From Chthoniobacter flavus Ellin428 (GTDB taxonomy: Bacteria; Verrucomicrobiota; Verrucomicrobiia; Chthoniobacterales; Chthoniobacteraceae): 64,000 nt of DNA. The position numbers were made by a program, and so were the translations under genes. The stretch's first letter is position 1; every line of letters begins with the position of its first letter. This document shows positions 1-8,860 of the stretch, piece after piece. The notes beneath the pieces were generated by a model. It saw only the letters and a program-made list of their open reading frames with translations. It was not told where the DNA came from and made no database searches. The stretch spans positions 434,001-498,000 of the forward strand of contig NZ_ABVL01000001.1 of NCBI RefSeq assembly GCF_000173075.1, given 5' to 3'.

Positions 1-1966
1 CTCCGCCACGGCCTGGAGCTGGCTCTCGGGAATGGGAGTAGTGCCGGTGAAGCGCTGGCCCAACCGGTCGCACGTGGCGCGGAGGAATCCGGCGACCCGC
101 TCCGGGTGGCGCGAGAGCGCGCGGAAGTGGCGGAACGCGCCGTGAATTTCGCGGGCGACTTCGCGGCTCATGCCGTCGGCGTCGAGCAATTCGCGGAGAC
201 GGATTTGCCGGAGGCCCAGTTGCAAGCCGGTGAGCATTTGGTCTTCGCGGAAGTCGTCCGGGGCGACGGGCAACTGGCTGGTCGCCCGGTGGAGGAGCCG
301 CAATCGGTCGAAGCTGCACGCCGTCCAACGTTGCTCGGAAACGAAACCGGCCCGCAGCGTGGCGCCGGCCAGTTCGCGACGCATCGAGCGCACCAGGAGG
401 ATCCGCCGTGCCTGCGGGGTGAGCGGGCGCACGATGTGGAAGGAGAGGAATCCGCAAGCCGCGGCGGTGAGCAGGGCCAGGCCATTGTTCAGGAACGCGG
501 AGATGTCGTAGGTCATCTGGTTCGCCGGATTGGCGAGCCCATAGAAGATGAGCATGGAAACGACCGAGCTCCCGAGCAGGCGCGGATGCCGGTAAGCATA
601 GGTGGCTGGCACGAGAAAGACCCCGAGGGAAAGCACGAGGATGCCGAGCCCTTCCGCCTTCTGCCAGACCCAGAAGGCATCGACGTACGCCATGCAGGCG
701 CAAAAGGTCGCGCTCTTCATGAAGGAGAAGCCGAGGTCGGGCGCATTTTCCTGCAACGAGAGCAGGGCGAGCACGATGCAGATAAAGAGAATGAGCATCG
801 AACCCGATGGCCACTGGGTGATGAACCAGATCGCACTGGCCATGCCTACGGCTACGAAAACCCGCAGAGCGTGGAGCGCGGCGGTGTAGTAGTCGCGATG
901 CTGGGTGACGCAGGAGGGGCGCCGCGGTTTCCACGAGCCGTACAAACCGGCCCAGTCGTAAACCGCTTCCTCGAGTTCCTCGAGGATTTCGCCGAGGCGA
1001 TCGAGGACGAAGCGATCGGACATTTTCTCGCCGGCCGGATCACCGTGATGCAGCGCGCTCAGCGCCGCGATTTCCTCGCGCAGACTGGTCAACTCGCGCA
1101 CGAGTTCCGTGGCTTGGGTTTCGGCTTTTTCCGCCACGGCCTTTTGCGCGAAGGCATCGAGGAGCGTCGCGGTGCGGACAAAAAGATTTTCCGGAATGCC
1201 ATGCTGGGGGTGGTGTCGGCGATGAATCTCGATCGATTGCGCCTTGGCCAGCAGGCAGGAGAGCGTGGCGACGAGGCTGCGGGCCTGTCCTGTGCGCAAG
1301 CGCGACTCGGGAGTCTCGGCGGTGGTGACGTCCAGCGTGTGCTCGATGGTGGCCAGGCGATCCACCACATGCCGCCAGCCCAGCGCCGAAGGTGCCGCGG
1401 CGGGGTGCAGGGCGTGCGCCACTTGATGCAGGGTCGCTTTCAAATACTCACCGAGTTGGTGGACGGTTTCGCGCCAGTGACCCTGGGGCGGGAGCATCAC
1501 TGCCATGACGATCACCGCGGCGACCATGCCGACGAAAATGCAGGAGACCCGCATGATCGCGAGATGGAAGACTTGGGAGGGATGGTCCGCGGCGGACATC
1601 GAAACGATGGCGCAGGTATAGCCGGCGAGGACGGCGCCATAGGCCTGGTAACTCCGGACGAGTGCGCCGGCGGCGGCGCAGATGGCGAGGTAAGTGGCCA
1701 GCGCGCCCAGGAAGAGGTCGGGCGTCTGGTTAAAAAGCGCGATGAGCACGACGGCGACCAAGGCGCCGGTGACGGGTGCCAAAGACCCACCAGATGATCT
1801 TGGAATAGTTCAGCCGCGGCGACTGCATGAAGAGAATCCACACCGTGATTCCGCACCATTGGGCCGGCTCGAGTTGCAGGATGAAAGCGGTGATCAGCGC
1901 CAGCACCGTGGCCAGCCAGGCTGCCAACGAATAACGGATGGAAGAGGGGTGCAGCAGTGGTCTCAT
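1..1966 (-). pseudogene. FUSC-family inner-membrane efflux protein, frameshifted, C-terminus off the left edge
   Basis: The reading frame starts at ATG 1966 and opens with a hydrophobic stretch (MRPLLHPSSIRYSLAAWLATV) followed by WCGITVWILFMQSPRLNYSKIIWW, typical of the first membrane bundle of FUSC/AaeB/YccS-type exporters. At about 1778 the frame breaks. Removing one C from the run read as ACCCG on the minus strand restores GTVTGALVAVVLIALF, the usual continuation, and that frame stays open to position 1. It encodes a cytoplasmic domain and a second membrane bundle (about 850-400). The FUSC family exports aromatic acids and related compounds. The divergent LysR gene suggests an aaeR-aaeB-like pair (inference). 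The single indel could be a sequence error or a real mutation. Confidence 0.72.
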
Positions 1967-2151
1967 GTCACCGCCAACCGCCCGATCACGCTGCCGTTTC
2001 TGCCGAGGGCGCGAACCACGACGGTCCCGCCCCGTTTGGGAGCAGGATTACGGCGACCGGGGCAGGTCATTCCTCGTGGAGTGGACAGATGCATGAGGGC
2101 GGCATCTTCTCCGAAAACGACCGCTAACGTCTAATCGCCTTTCGACATGGG

Positions 2152-2170
2152 CCATAACTTTAGGTTATGG
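2152..2170. promoter_or_regulatory. Perfect palindrome between FUSC and LysR genes, candidate LysR operator
   Basis: CCATAAC (2152-2158), a 5-base spacer, then GTTATGG (2164-2170) form an exact 7+7 inverted repeat inside the divergent intergenic region, about 80 bases before the LysR start. The ATAAC/GTTAT core suits a LysR-type dimer site, and the position fits control of both genes. Binding is inferred from position and symmetry only. Confidence 0.5.
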
Positions 2171-2247
2171 GTTTCCCATTCCGATACGGCGCAGCGGGTG
2201 GCCTACGACGGGGCCGCTCCCCCGGCCCGGAAAAATGTAAACCGCCC

Positions 2248-3144
2248 ATGATGAATTATCGCCTCGAGGTTTTCCGCAGTGTCGCGGAGAGCCAGAGCAT
2301 TTCCAAAGCCGCCCGCCTGCTGCACCTCCTTCGCAGCCGGCGGTGAGCAAGCACATCCAGCAACTTCGAGGAAACGCTGGGCGTTCCTCTTTTCAATTCG
2401 CTCCGCGCGGGGGATGGACCTGACCCCGGCGGGCCTGGTGTATTTGCAGCATGTGCGTGAAATCGCCGCGGCGCATGAAGCGGTCGCGCAACGGTTGCCA
2501 GGCTCCTGCGGGGCATTCTGACCGGACGGCTTCGCCTCGGCACGAACAAGACGATCCTTTCGTATTACCTGCCGAAAATTCTCGCCCGCTTCAAAAAGCA
2601 GTTCCCTTCCGTGACCTGCGATGTCACTGACGGTAACACCGACACGATCATCGGCGCGCTGCTTGATCAGCGCATCGACCTGGCGCTGATCGAAGGCCCG
2701 TGTCATCGGACCGAGATTCAGAAAGAGACGTTCTTTGAGGACGAAATCATTTGGATCGCTGCGCCGTCCCATCCGCTGGCGAAAGAGGCCAAGGTGACTC
2801 CGACGATGGTGATCGAGTGTCCGATCGTGGTTCGCGAGGTCGGGGCGGGAACCCGGCAATTCATGGAGTCGGCGTTGCGCCGGTTGGGCATTCGCCCGAA
2901 TCGGCTGAAGATCGTGCAGGAAATTCCCAGCCCCGCGGGCGTCAAACGGCTCGTCGCTGCTGGATTGGGGATTGGTTATGCGTTTCGTCTGGGCGTCGAA
3001 CAGGAGATCGCGTCCGGCATCCTGCGGAAGATCCATTGTCCGAAGCTGACCATTCGCGGAGCGTTTTCCTTGCTGTTCCGGCAGGGGCCTTCGCCTTCGG
3101 GAGTCGGTCAGGCGTTCAAGCAGATGCTGTTGAGCGAGGAATAG
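2248..3144 (+). pseudogene. LysR-family transcriptional regulator with several indels in the N-terminal half
   Basis: ATG 2248 (or 2251) begins MMNYRLEVFRSVAESQSISKAARLL, a LysR winged helix-turn-helix. Following homology, the frame must shift at about 2328-2335, 2371-2375, 2394-2400 and 2500-2510 to keep the helix-turn-helix, LFNR and LRGILTGRLRLG segments. From about 2510 to the stop at 3144 the effector-binding domain is intact (SYYLPKILARFKKQFPSV, DLALIEGP, AAGLGIGYAF) and resembles the CysL/YeiE group. The protein similarity survives on both sides of every indel, so this is either a very recent pseudogene or a locally poor sequence. It stands divergent to the FUSC gene and probably regulates it. 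Confidence 0.75.
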
Positions 3145-3231
3145 AATGAATTGCTGGAAGGCATTTCCGAAAATGCGAAGAGGATATTTGCGGTGAGCGC
3201 ACCGCAGAGATGCGCGAAGCGCTCCAAAAAC

Positions 3232-3426
3232 ACCGTCATCCTGAGCGAAGCGGGGAAGTATGGGCGGAGTCGAAGGACCTCTGACTTCTTTGGGTTTTCG
3301 AGCGGAGCTTCCACAACTTGCTCGCGACCACGCGTCCATCAAGCCACCGCCTTCGCCCGGGATATTGGAGGTCCTTCGACTCCGTGTCCCGCCCCTTTAC
3401 CACCGGGACACTCCGCTCAGGATGAC
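3232..3426. repeat. Long imperfect inverted repeat (REP-like), copy 1
   Basis: The left arm starts GTCATCCTGAGCG at 3235 and reaches GTCGAAGGACCT near 3279. The right arm is its reverse complement, from AGGTCCTTCGACT (3369) to CGCTCAGGATGAC (3426). A second element of the same design lies at 39925-40117 and a degenerate single arm at 32199-32250. It fills most of the gene-free interval 3145-3498, between the convergent LysR and TolC-like genes. Confidence 0.75.
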
Positions 3427-3498
3427 AGAGATTTTTTTGGGCGCTTCGCGCTTTTCTGCCAGGCGCTAACGCTATTAACAGCCGGCGGATAGCGCTCC

Positions 3499-4911
3499 TC
3501 ACCGCCGCGGCACTACCTGCGGCACCGGCGATTGCAGGTACTTCGGCGCGCCGGTTTGGAAATCCAGCACCAGCCGATTGATCTGATACTCGTACGTTGC
3601 CGTCGTGTGATTGATCTGCGCCTGCAGCTTGGCGAGTTGCGCCTGGCTGAATTCCACGATTGAGGTCATGCCAATATTGTATTTCGCCTCGGCGAGATTG
3701 TAGGCCTGCTCGGCGTTCGCAAGGAGGCTCGCCGTGACGTCGATTTTGTCGGCGGAATTGGTGGTGTTGAGCAAGGCGACTTCCACGTCTTTGGCGATGA
3801 GGTCTTCGATTTCCTGCAAATTCTGGTCGGCGGTTTGCGCCTGCAAAGAAGCCTCCTTGTCCCGCGCGCTCAGCCGAAAACCGGTGAACAGGGGCAGCTC
3901 GACATTAACGCCCGCCGCGGCGTAATCGCCTTCCACGCGAGGATCGCCCGCGGTGCCTCGGCCGGCGGCGCCGATCAGGGAGACCTTGGGAAGATGAGCG
4001 GCGCGTTCGGCCGTCGCGGTTTGTTTGGCGGCATCGCGTTCATGACGCAAGGAAAGTGCCTCCGGCCGCATCGCCAGCGCTTGGGTGATGTAACCGGCAA
4101 GATTGCCCTTGGGCATCGCGAATTGCGGGATCGGCACCAGCGCGAACCGGTGTGTTTCGTGGTAGCCGAGAGCATAGGAGAGATCCGCGAAAGCGGCGTT
4201 GACCTGGTTCTGGGCTTCGAGCCGAAGCAGCTTGGCTTCGTCGAGGCTCACCCGGGCGAAACTCACATCGAGCTCGGACTTGAGCTGGCTCTTGGCCAGC
4301 GCGCCGACTTGATCGGCCAGGAGTTGGCGGGCCATCACCGTCTCATCCGCTACTCGCAGGAGCGCTTGCGCCTGCTGCGCCTGGAAATAAGCACGGTCGA
4401 CGAGCAGCATTACTTTGGCGCGCGCTAGCGTGCTTTTCTGGACAGCGGAAAGCGCCATGTTTTTCGAGGCCGCGGTAAGGTTCCACGTGCGCCCGAAATC
4501 CGTGATGAGCTGGTTGAAGAGAATCCCGTTGGCCTGGCGGCTCAGGATGGTCGGGTTATTCAAACCGCCTGAGGCGGCAATACGGGTATCCTGGTTGGTG
4601 ATCGGATGGAGGCCGAAAAAGCCCGCGAAGTCATCTCCCGTGGTGACGGCGCTGAATTCCGCCGTGATCTGCGGATAAAAGGCGGACTTCACCTGCCGCA
4701 CGACCTGTTGGGCGGCCAGCGCCTGGTACTGCGCAGCGTAGACCGTCGGCGATTGCTGCAGAGCGATGGTTTCGGCTTGGGTGAGGTCCAGTTGATCCAC
4801 CGGCGCGGGATGCTTTTCCGGCGCGGCTGGCGCCGGGAGGGGTCGGGCTTTCGGTGTAGCCGCAATTGCGCAGCAGGTGATCCCGAAGAAAACGAAGAAA
4901 AAGCGCTTCAT
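3499..4911 (-). CDS. TolC-family outer-membrane efflux protein
   Basis: This 470-residue protein has an N-terminal signal peptide (MKRFFFVFFGITCCAIAA) and two long amphipathic repeats: LDLTQAETIALQQSPTVYAAQ near residue 45 and a second half around YNLAEAKYNIGMTSIVEFSQA. This is the fold of TolC-like outer-membrane channels for tripartite efflux. The length is normal for the family. It is the last gene of the efflux operon; its start overlaps the stop of the RND pump gene by 4 bases, implying translational coupling. It should form the exit duct for the pump and adaptor encoded upstream. The substrate cannot be told from the sequence. Confidence 0.92.
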   Translation of the reverse strand: MKRFFFVFFGITCCAIAATPKARPLPAPAAPEKHPAPVDQLDLTQAETIALQQSPTVYAAQYQALAAQQVVRQVKSAFYPQITAEFSAVTTGDDFAGFFGLHPITNQDTRIAASGGLNNPTILSRQANGILFNQLITDFGRTWNLTAASKNMALSAVQKSTLARAKVMLLVDRAYFQAQQAQALLRVADETVMARQLLADQVGALAKSQLKSELDVSFARVSLDEAKLLRLEAQNQVNAAFADLSYALGYHETHRFALVPIPQFAMPKGNLAGYITQALAMRPEALSLRHERDAAKQTATAERAAHLPKVSLIGAAGRGTAGDPRVEGDYAAAGVNVELPLFTGFRLSARDKEASLQAQTADQNLQEIEDLIAKDVEVALLNTTNSADKIDVTASLLANAEQAYNLAEAKYNIGMTSIVEFSQAQLAKLQAQINHTTATYEYQINRLVLDFQTGAPKYLQSPVPQVVPRR

Positions 4912-7900
4912 GAAATGGGCTGGAGTTCGTTGTGGGGAGCGCTCTCGACGCGCATGGGAGAGGCCGGGCGTTTGTCGGCGAAACGCTTGCGATAGACGAT
5001 ATAAAACGCGGCGGGCACGATGAAGACGGTGAGCACTACCGACACGGTGAGGCCGCCGATGATGGCACGGGCCAGCGGAGCGTAGGCTTCGCTTCCCGTG
5101 CCCAACTTCATGGCCATGGGAATTAGGCCGATGATCGTCGCGAGCGACGTCATCAAGATCGGACGCAGACGCACCCGGCAGGCAAATTGCACGGCTTCGC
5201 GCAAGGCCATGCCGTCTTCGATGAGGCGATGGGTGAACTCGACGATGAGAATACTATTGGAAACCACGATGCCGGCCATCATGACGATACCCATGAGCGA
5301 CATGACGTTGAGCGTCGTCCCGGTCGCGGTGAGCATCACGATCACCCCGGCGATGCCCGGTGGCACGGCGAGCAGAATCAAGAAGGGGTCGATGAAGGAT
5401 TTGAACTGTGCGACGAGCACGAGGTAGACGAGCACCAGAGAGAGAATCAGACCGAGGCCGAACGAAGTGAACGAAGAATTCATCGCCTGCACCGATCCGT
5501 GAATGGCGATGCGAACGCCTTCCGGCTTGTTGGTGTCTTTGACGATTTTGTTTACCGCGCTGGCGATGCGGCCGAGCTCCTCGCCATGCGGAGCGACGAA
5601 GACGTCGATGACCCGGCGCAATTGGAAGTGGTCGACCTCGGTGGGCGAGAGCATCGGGACCAGCTTGGTCACGGCATCGAGCCGGGCCGGATCCGTTTGA
5701 TTGGAGGCGCGCAGAGGAATGCCCTTCAAGTCGGACATCGTTTTCACGGTGTCTTCGGGATACTGGACGGTGAGCAGGTAGTCGTTGCCGGTTTTCTCAT
5801 CAACCCAGAAGCTCGGGGCGATCATGCCGTTCGAAGCGAGGGCGGTGATGACGTTGCCGACCACTTCTTTTTCGCTCAGGCCGAGCTGGCTGGCGTGGAG
5901 GCGGTCGATTTCGAGGCGCATCGAAGGCATGTCGATGTCCTGCGGAATGAGCACGTCGCTCACTCCCTTGATCGCCTTGACCTTGGCGGCGATTTCCGTG
6001 GCTGTGGCGTAGGCCTTTTGCAGATTCGAACTGCTGACCTGAATGTCGATCGGCGCCGGTTGGCCAAGGTTCAAGACCGCGTCGACGAGGCCGCCGGACT
6101 GGAAGTAAGCGGAAAGCTCGGGCACTTCGTCGTGGATGGCCTTGCGCATCCGGTCCATGTATTCGTAGCTGCCGATCTTGTGTTCATCCTGCAAGCTCAC
6201 TTGCACAAAGGCGGTATGCGAAGCGGAGTTGCTGGTATAGATGGCGGAGAAATCGGCGGTGGAACCGAGATTCGAGACGATCAGGCGCAGGTCTTTCGGT
6301 TCGACGATCTTGCGAACGAGCGCCTCCACTTTCGCGACTTCCTGTTCCGTGACCTCGATGCGGGTGCCGGTCGGCGCTTTGAGGTTGATGACGAACTGTC
6401 CGGGATCGGTGCGCGGGAAATACGCGAGGCCCAGCGCCGGAACGAGGGCAAAGCTCAGGACGAACAGTCCGAGAATGGCCAGAACCGTGGACGCCGGACG
6501 CGCCAGGGCAAAGGTTTGCGCGCCGTCGAAGCGATTGAGAAAGGCGTGGAAGTTTTTGTTGAACCAGAAGTTGAAGCGGGCCCAGGCGCCGGCCGGGGGC
6601 GGGCCGTCATGCGAGCCGTGTTCCTGGTGGGCCTTGATGAGCTTCGCGCAGAAGAGCGGCACCACCGACATCGCCACGGCGTAGGAGGCGAAGAGCGAGA
6701 GTACGACCGACAGCGCCAGCGCGGAGAACAGGAAACGGCTGACCCCGTAAAGGAACGTGACCGGGAAGAACACGATCGCCGTGGTGAGGGTGGCCGCCAG
6801 CACCGGCAACGCGACTTCCGAGCCACCTTTTTCCGCAGCCACCTCGGGCGTTTCGCCCAGTTCGATGTGGCGAAAGATATTCTCCAGCACCACGACCGAG
6901 TTATCGATCAGTCGCGAGAAGGCGAGCGCGAGGCCGCCGAGAATCATCGCGTTGATCGAATTGTCTCCAAAGGACAGCGCAATAAAGGTCGCCAGCGCGG
7001 AGAGCGGAATGGAAAGAAAGACCGCAACGGTCGCGCGAAAGTTTCCCAGGAAGATGAGAATCATCAGCCCGGTGAGGACAAGGCCGATCGCGCCTTCGTG
7101 GAGGAGGTTTTCGATGGCGGTCTTCACGAAGACGGATTGATCGAACACCACATTTGCCACGAGCGATTTCGGGACGTCGAGCAGTTCGGAGACGGCTTTT
7201 TTCACCCCGTTGACGATGGAAATGGTATTGGCATCGCCGCCTTGCTTGAGAATCGAGAGATAGGCGGATTTCTGGCCGTCGATGCGCACGACGTTGGTCT
7301 GGATCTGGGCGCCGTCCTTGGCGTGGCCTACGTCGCCGACCAGCACGGGTTTCCCATCCACCGTCTTCAGCGGCAGATTGTTAATATCCTCGATGCCGCG
7401 GAGCTGGCTATTGGTGTAGAGACCGTAGTCGATCGGGCCGATCTTCACGTCGCCGGCTGGAAGAATGAGGTTGGATTCGTTCACCGAACGGACCACGTCC
7501 ATGACGCTGAGTTGATGTGCCTCCAGCTTCAGCGGATCGACGTAAACCATGATCTGGCGATACTTGCCTCCGAACGGTTGCGGCACCGATGCGCCGGGCA
7601 CACTCGCCACCTGGTTGCGGACCGTGAATTGCCCGATGTCACGGAGTTGGGTTTCGTTGAGTCCCTCGCCTTTCAAGGTGATGAGGCAGACGGGCAGGCT
7701 CGAGGCATCGAACTTCAACACGACCGGGGGCAGCGTGCCGGGAGGCAGGCGTCTAAGCTGCGCCATGGCCAGATTCGAAATGGTGGTTACCGCCGAGTCG
7801 GCGTTGGTCCCGGGCTGAAAGTAGACCTTGATCAGGCTCACGCCGGGCAGCGAGCGCGACTCGATATGGTCGATGCCGCTGCCGAGGGTGAAGAAGCGTT

Positions 7901-8096
7901 CGAAGCGGCCGGTGATGTCATTTTCGATCTGCTCGGGCGGCATGCCGGAGAAGAAGGTGGCGACAACGACCACGGGAATGCGAATCGCCGGAAACAGGTC
8001 GACCGGCATGCGCACCAGGCTGGTGACGCCGATCACGCAAATCATCAAACAAATGACGATGATGAAGTACGGATACTTGATGGAAAAACGAGACAT
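4908..8096 (-). CDS. RND-family efflux pump, inner-membrane transporter
   Basis: This 1062-residue protein has the full RND layout: TM1 at residues 10-28, the first large periplasmic domain at about 30-335, TM2-6 (about 336-490), TM7 near 540, the second periplasmic domain, and TM8-12 at the C-terminus (SLVLVYLVLVAQFKSFIDPF, then MSLMGIVMMAGIVVSNSIL). It resembles AcrB/MdtB-type pumps that export drugs or other small molecules by proton antiport. In TM4 the usual Asp-Asp relay reads Asp398-Asn399 (SRLIDNSVVVLEN). The gene lies between an RraA-like gene and a TolC-like gene in one operon under a two-component system. Confidence 0.95.
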   Translation of the reverse strand: MSRFSIKYPYFIIVICLMICVIGVTSLVRMPVDLFPAIRIPVVVVATFFSGMPPEQIENDITGRFERFFTLGSGIDHIESRSLPGVSLIKVYFQPGTNADSAVTTISNLAMAQLRRLPPGTLPPVVLKFDASSLPVCLITLKGEGLNETQLRDIGQFTVRNQVASVPGASVPQPFGGKYRQIMVYVDPLKLEAHQLSVMDVVRSVNESNLILPAGDVKIGPIDYGLYTNSQLRGIEDINNLPLKTVDGKPVLVGDVGHAKDGAQIQTNVVRIDGQKSAYLSILKQGGDANTISIVNGVKKAVSELLDVPKSLVANVVFDQSVFVKTAIENLLHEGAIGLVLTGLMILIFLGNFRATVAVFLSIPLSALATFIALSFGDNSINAMILGGLALAFSRLIDNSVVVLENIFRHIELGETPEVAAEKGGSEVALPVLAATLTTAIVFFPVTFLYGVSRFLFSALALSVVLSLFASYAVAMSVVPLFCAKLIKAHQEHGSHDGPPPAGAWARFNFWFNKNFHAFLNRFDGAQTFALARPASTVLAILGLFVLSFALVPALGLAYFPRTDPGQFVINLKAPTGTRIEVTEQEVAKVEALVRKIVEPKDLRLIVSNLGSTADFSAIYTSNSASHTAFVQVSLQDEHKIGSYEYMDRMRKAIHDEVPELSAYFQSGGLVDAVLNLGQPAPIDIQVSSSNLQKAYATATEIAAKVKAIKGVSDVLIPQDIDMPSMRLEIDRLHASQLGLSEKEVVGNVITALASNGMIAPSFWVDEKTGNDYLLTVQYPEDTVKTMSDLKGIPLRASNQTDPARLDAVTKLVPMLSPTEVDHFQLRRVIDVFVAPHGEELGRIASAVNKIVKDTNKPEGVRIAIHGSVQAMNSSFTSFGLGLILSLVLVYLVLVAQFKSFIDPFLILLAVPPGIAGVIVMLTATGTTLNVMSLMGIVMMAGIVVSNSILIVEFTHRLIEDGMALREAVQFACRVRLRPILMTSLATIIGLIPMAMKLGTGSEAYAPLARAIIGGLTVSVVLTVFIVPAAFYIVYRKRFADKRPASPMRVESAPHNELQPIS

Positions 8097-8113
8097 GAAA
8101 GAAGAGGGAGGAG

Positions 8114-8845
8114 TTAGCTTTTGCGGCCGGAATCCGGCTGGGATTCGTCAGTGCAGGGGCTGCCTTTGGTGATGCGCTTGAGCCCTTCCAGGGTGAAGCC
8201 AGGAGTATGGCAGTATTTGACAATCGCACGTTCGCGTTCCTGGATGCGCTCCACGGTGGCGGGAACTTGTTCCGCGATCTCTGCGGGAACCAGCACCACG
8301 CCGTGCTGGTCGCCGTGCAACAGATCTCCCGGAGCGATGCGCAGCCCGCCAACCTCGACCGCGCCACCGACTTCCACCACATGTATGTAGGAGTGCGAGA
8401 CGGCGACACTGCTGGAAAACAGCCGAAAGCCCAGGCGCTCCACCGACGGCAGATCGCGAACGGCGCCATTGGTGACGGCGCCGACACAGCCGAGGGCCTG
8501 CAGGATGGCCGCGTGCGTTTCGCCGATGAACGCCCCGGTGCCGGCGTGGCGGTCCATATCCTGGATGACCAGCACGTGCGGCTTCGGTTGCGTCTGGAGA
8601 AAGGCCCACCAATCCGTGCGATCGAGATAGTTTTCGCCCTTCCATGAGGGGGATTCGGAGCGCACGCGCAGAGTCATGGCATAGCCGACCATGGGAGGGA
8701 GGGCGGGCAGTTGGCAGCGAATGGAGGCGTCGGTGAAGCCTTCGTTGCGCAGCCGCACGTCGAAGCACTCGATGGCATTCACCACGGCGCACGTATCGAG
8801 CTGGCCGAGGGCGGCGAGAGTTTCCTGGGAGACGAGTGGATTCAT
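8114..8845 (-). CDS. RraA-like family protein (possible oxo-acid aldolase or demethylmenaquinone-methyltransferase-like)
   Basis: This 243-residue protein carries hallmark segments of the RraA/HMG-aldolase fold: GCVGAVTNGAVRDLPSVERLGF and GDLLHGDQHGVVLVPAEIAEQV. The Asp in the GAVRDL motif and the GDQHG loop match the metal- and substrate-binding region of 4-hydroxy-4-methyl-2-oxoglutarate aldolases. Members of this family are either aldolases/decarboxylases of pyruvate-type oxo-acids or regulators of RNase E; the sequence alone does not decide. It lies in an efflux operon, 15 bases after the adaptor gene and 17 before the RND gene, an unusual place for a metabolic enzyme. Family assignment is firm, function is not. 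Confidence 0.8.
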   Translation of the reverse strand: MNPLVSQETLAALGQLDTCAVVNAIECFDVRLRNEGFTDASIRCQLPALPPMVGYAMTLRVRSESPSWKGENYLDRTDWWAFLQTQPKPHVLVIQDMDRHAGTGAFIGETHAAILQALGCVGAVTNGAVRDLPSVERLGFRLFSSSVAVSHSYIHVVEVGGAVEVGGLRIAPGDLLHGDQHGVVLVPAEIAEQVPATVERIQERERAIVKYCHTPGFTLEGLKRITKGSPCTDESQPDSGRKS

Positions 8846-8860
8846 GCAGCGCTGGGTGAA

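Noticed and set aside
106-1797. 563-residue plus-strand open frame
   Set aside because: It is the antisense of the FUSC body; the protein is Gly/Glu/Arg/Asp-rich with no domain, the usual GC-rich shadow.
1963-2094. 43-residue minus-strand frame ending in ATGA overlap with the FUSC start
   Set aside because: The overlap is suggestive, but MHLSTPRGMTCPGRRNPAPKRGG... shows no domain or ribosome-binding site, and the composition is random-like.
5187-8117. 976-residue plus-strand open frame
   Set aside because: Antisense of the RND pump gene; His/Asp/Arg-rich shadow with no recognisable fold.
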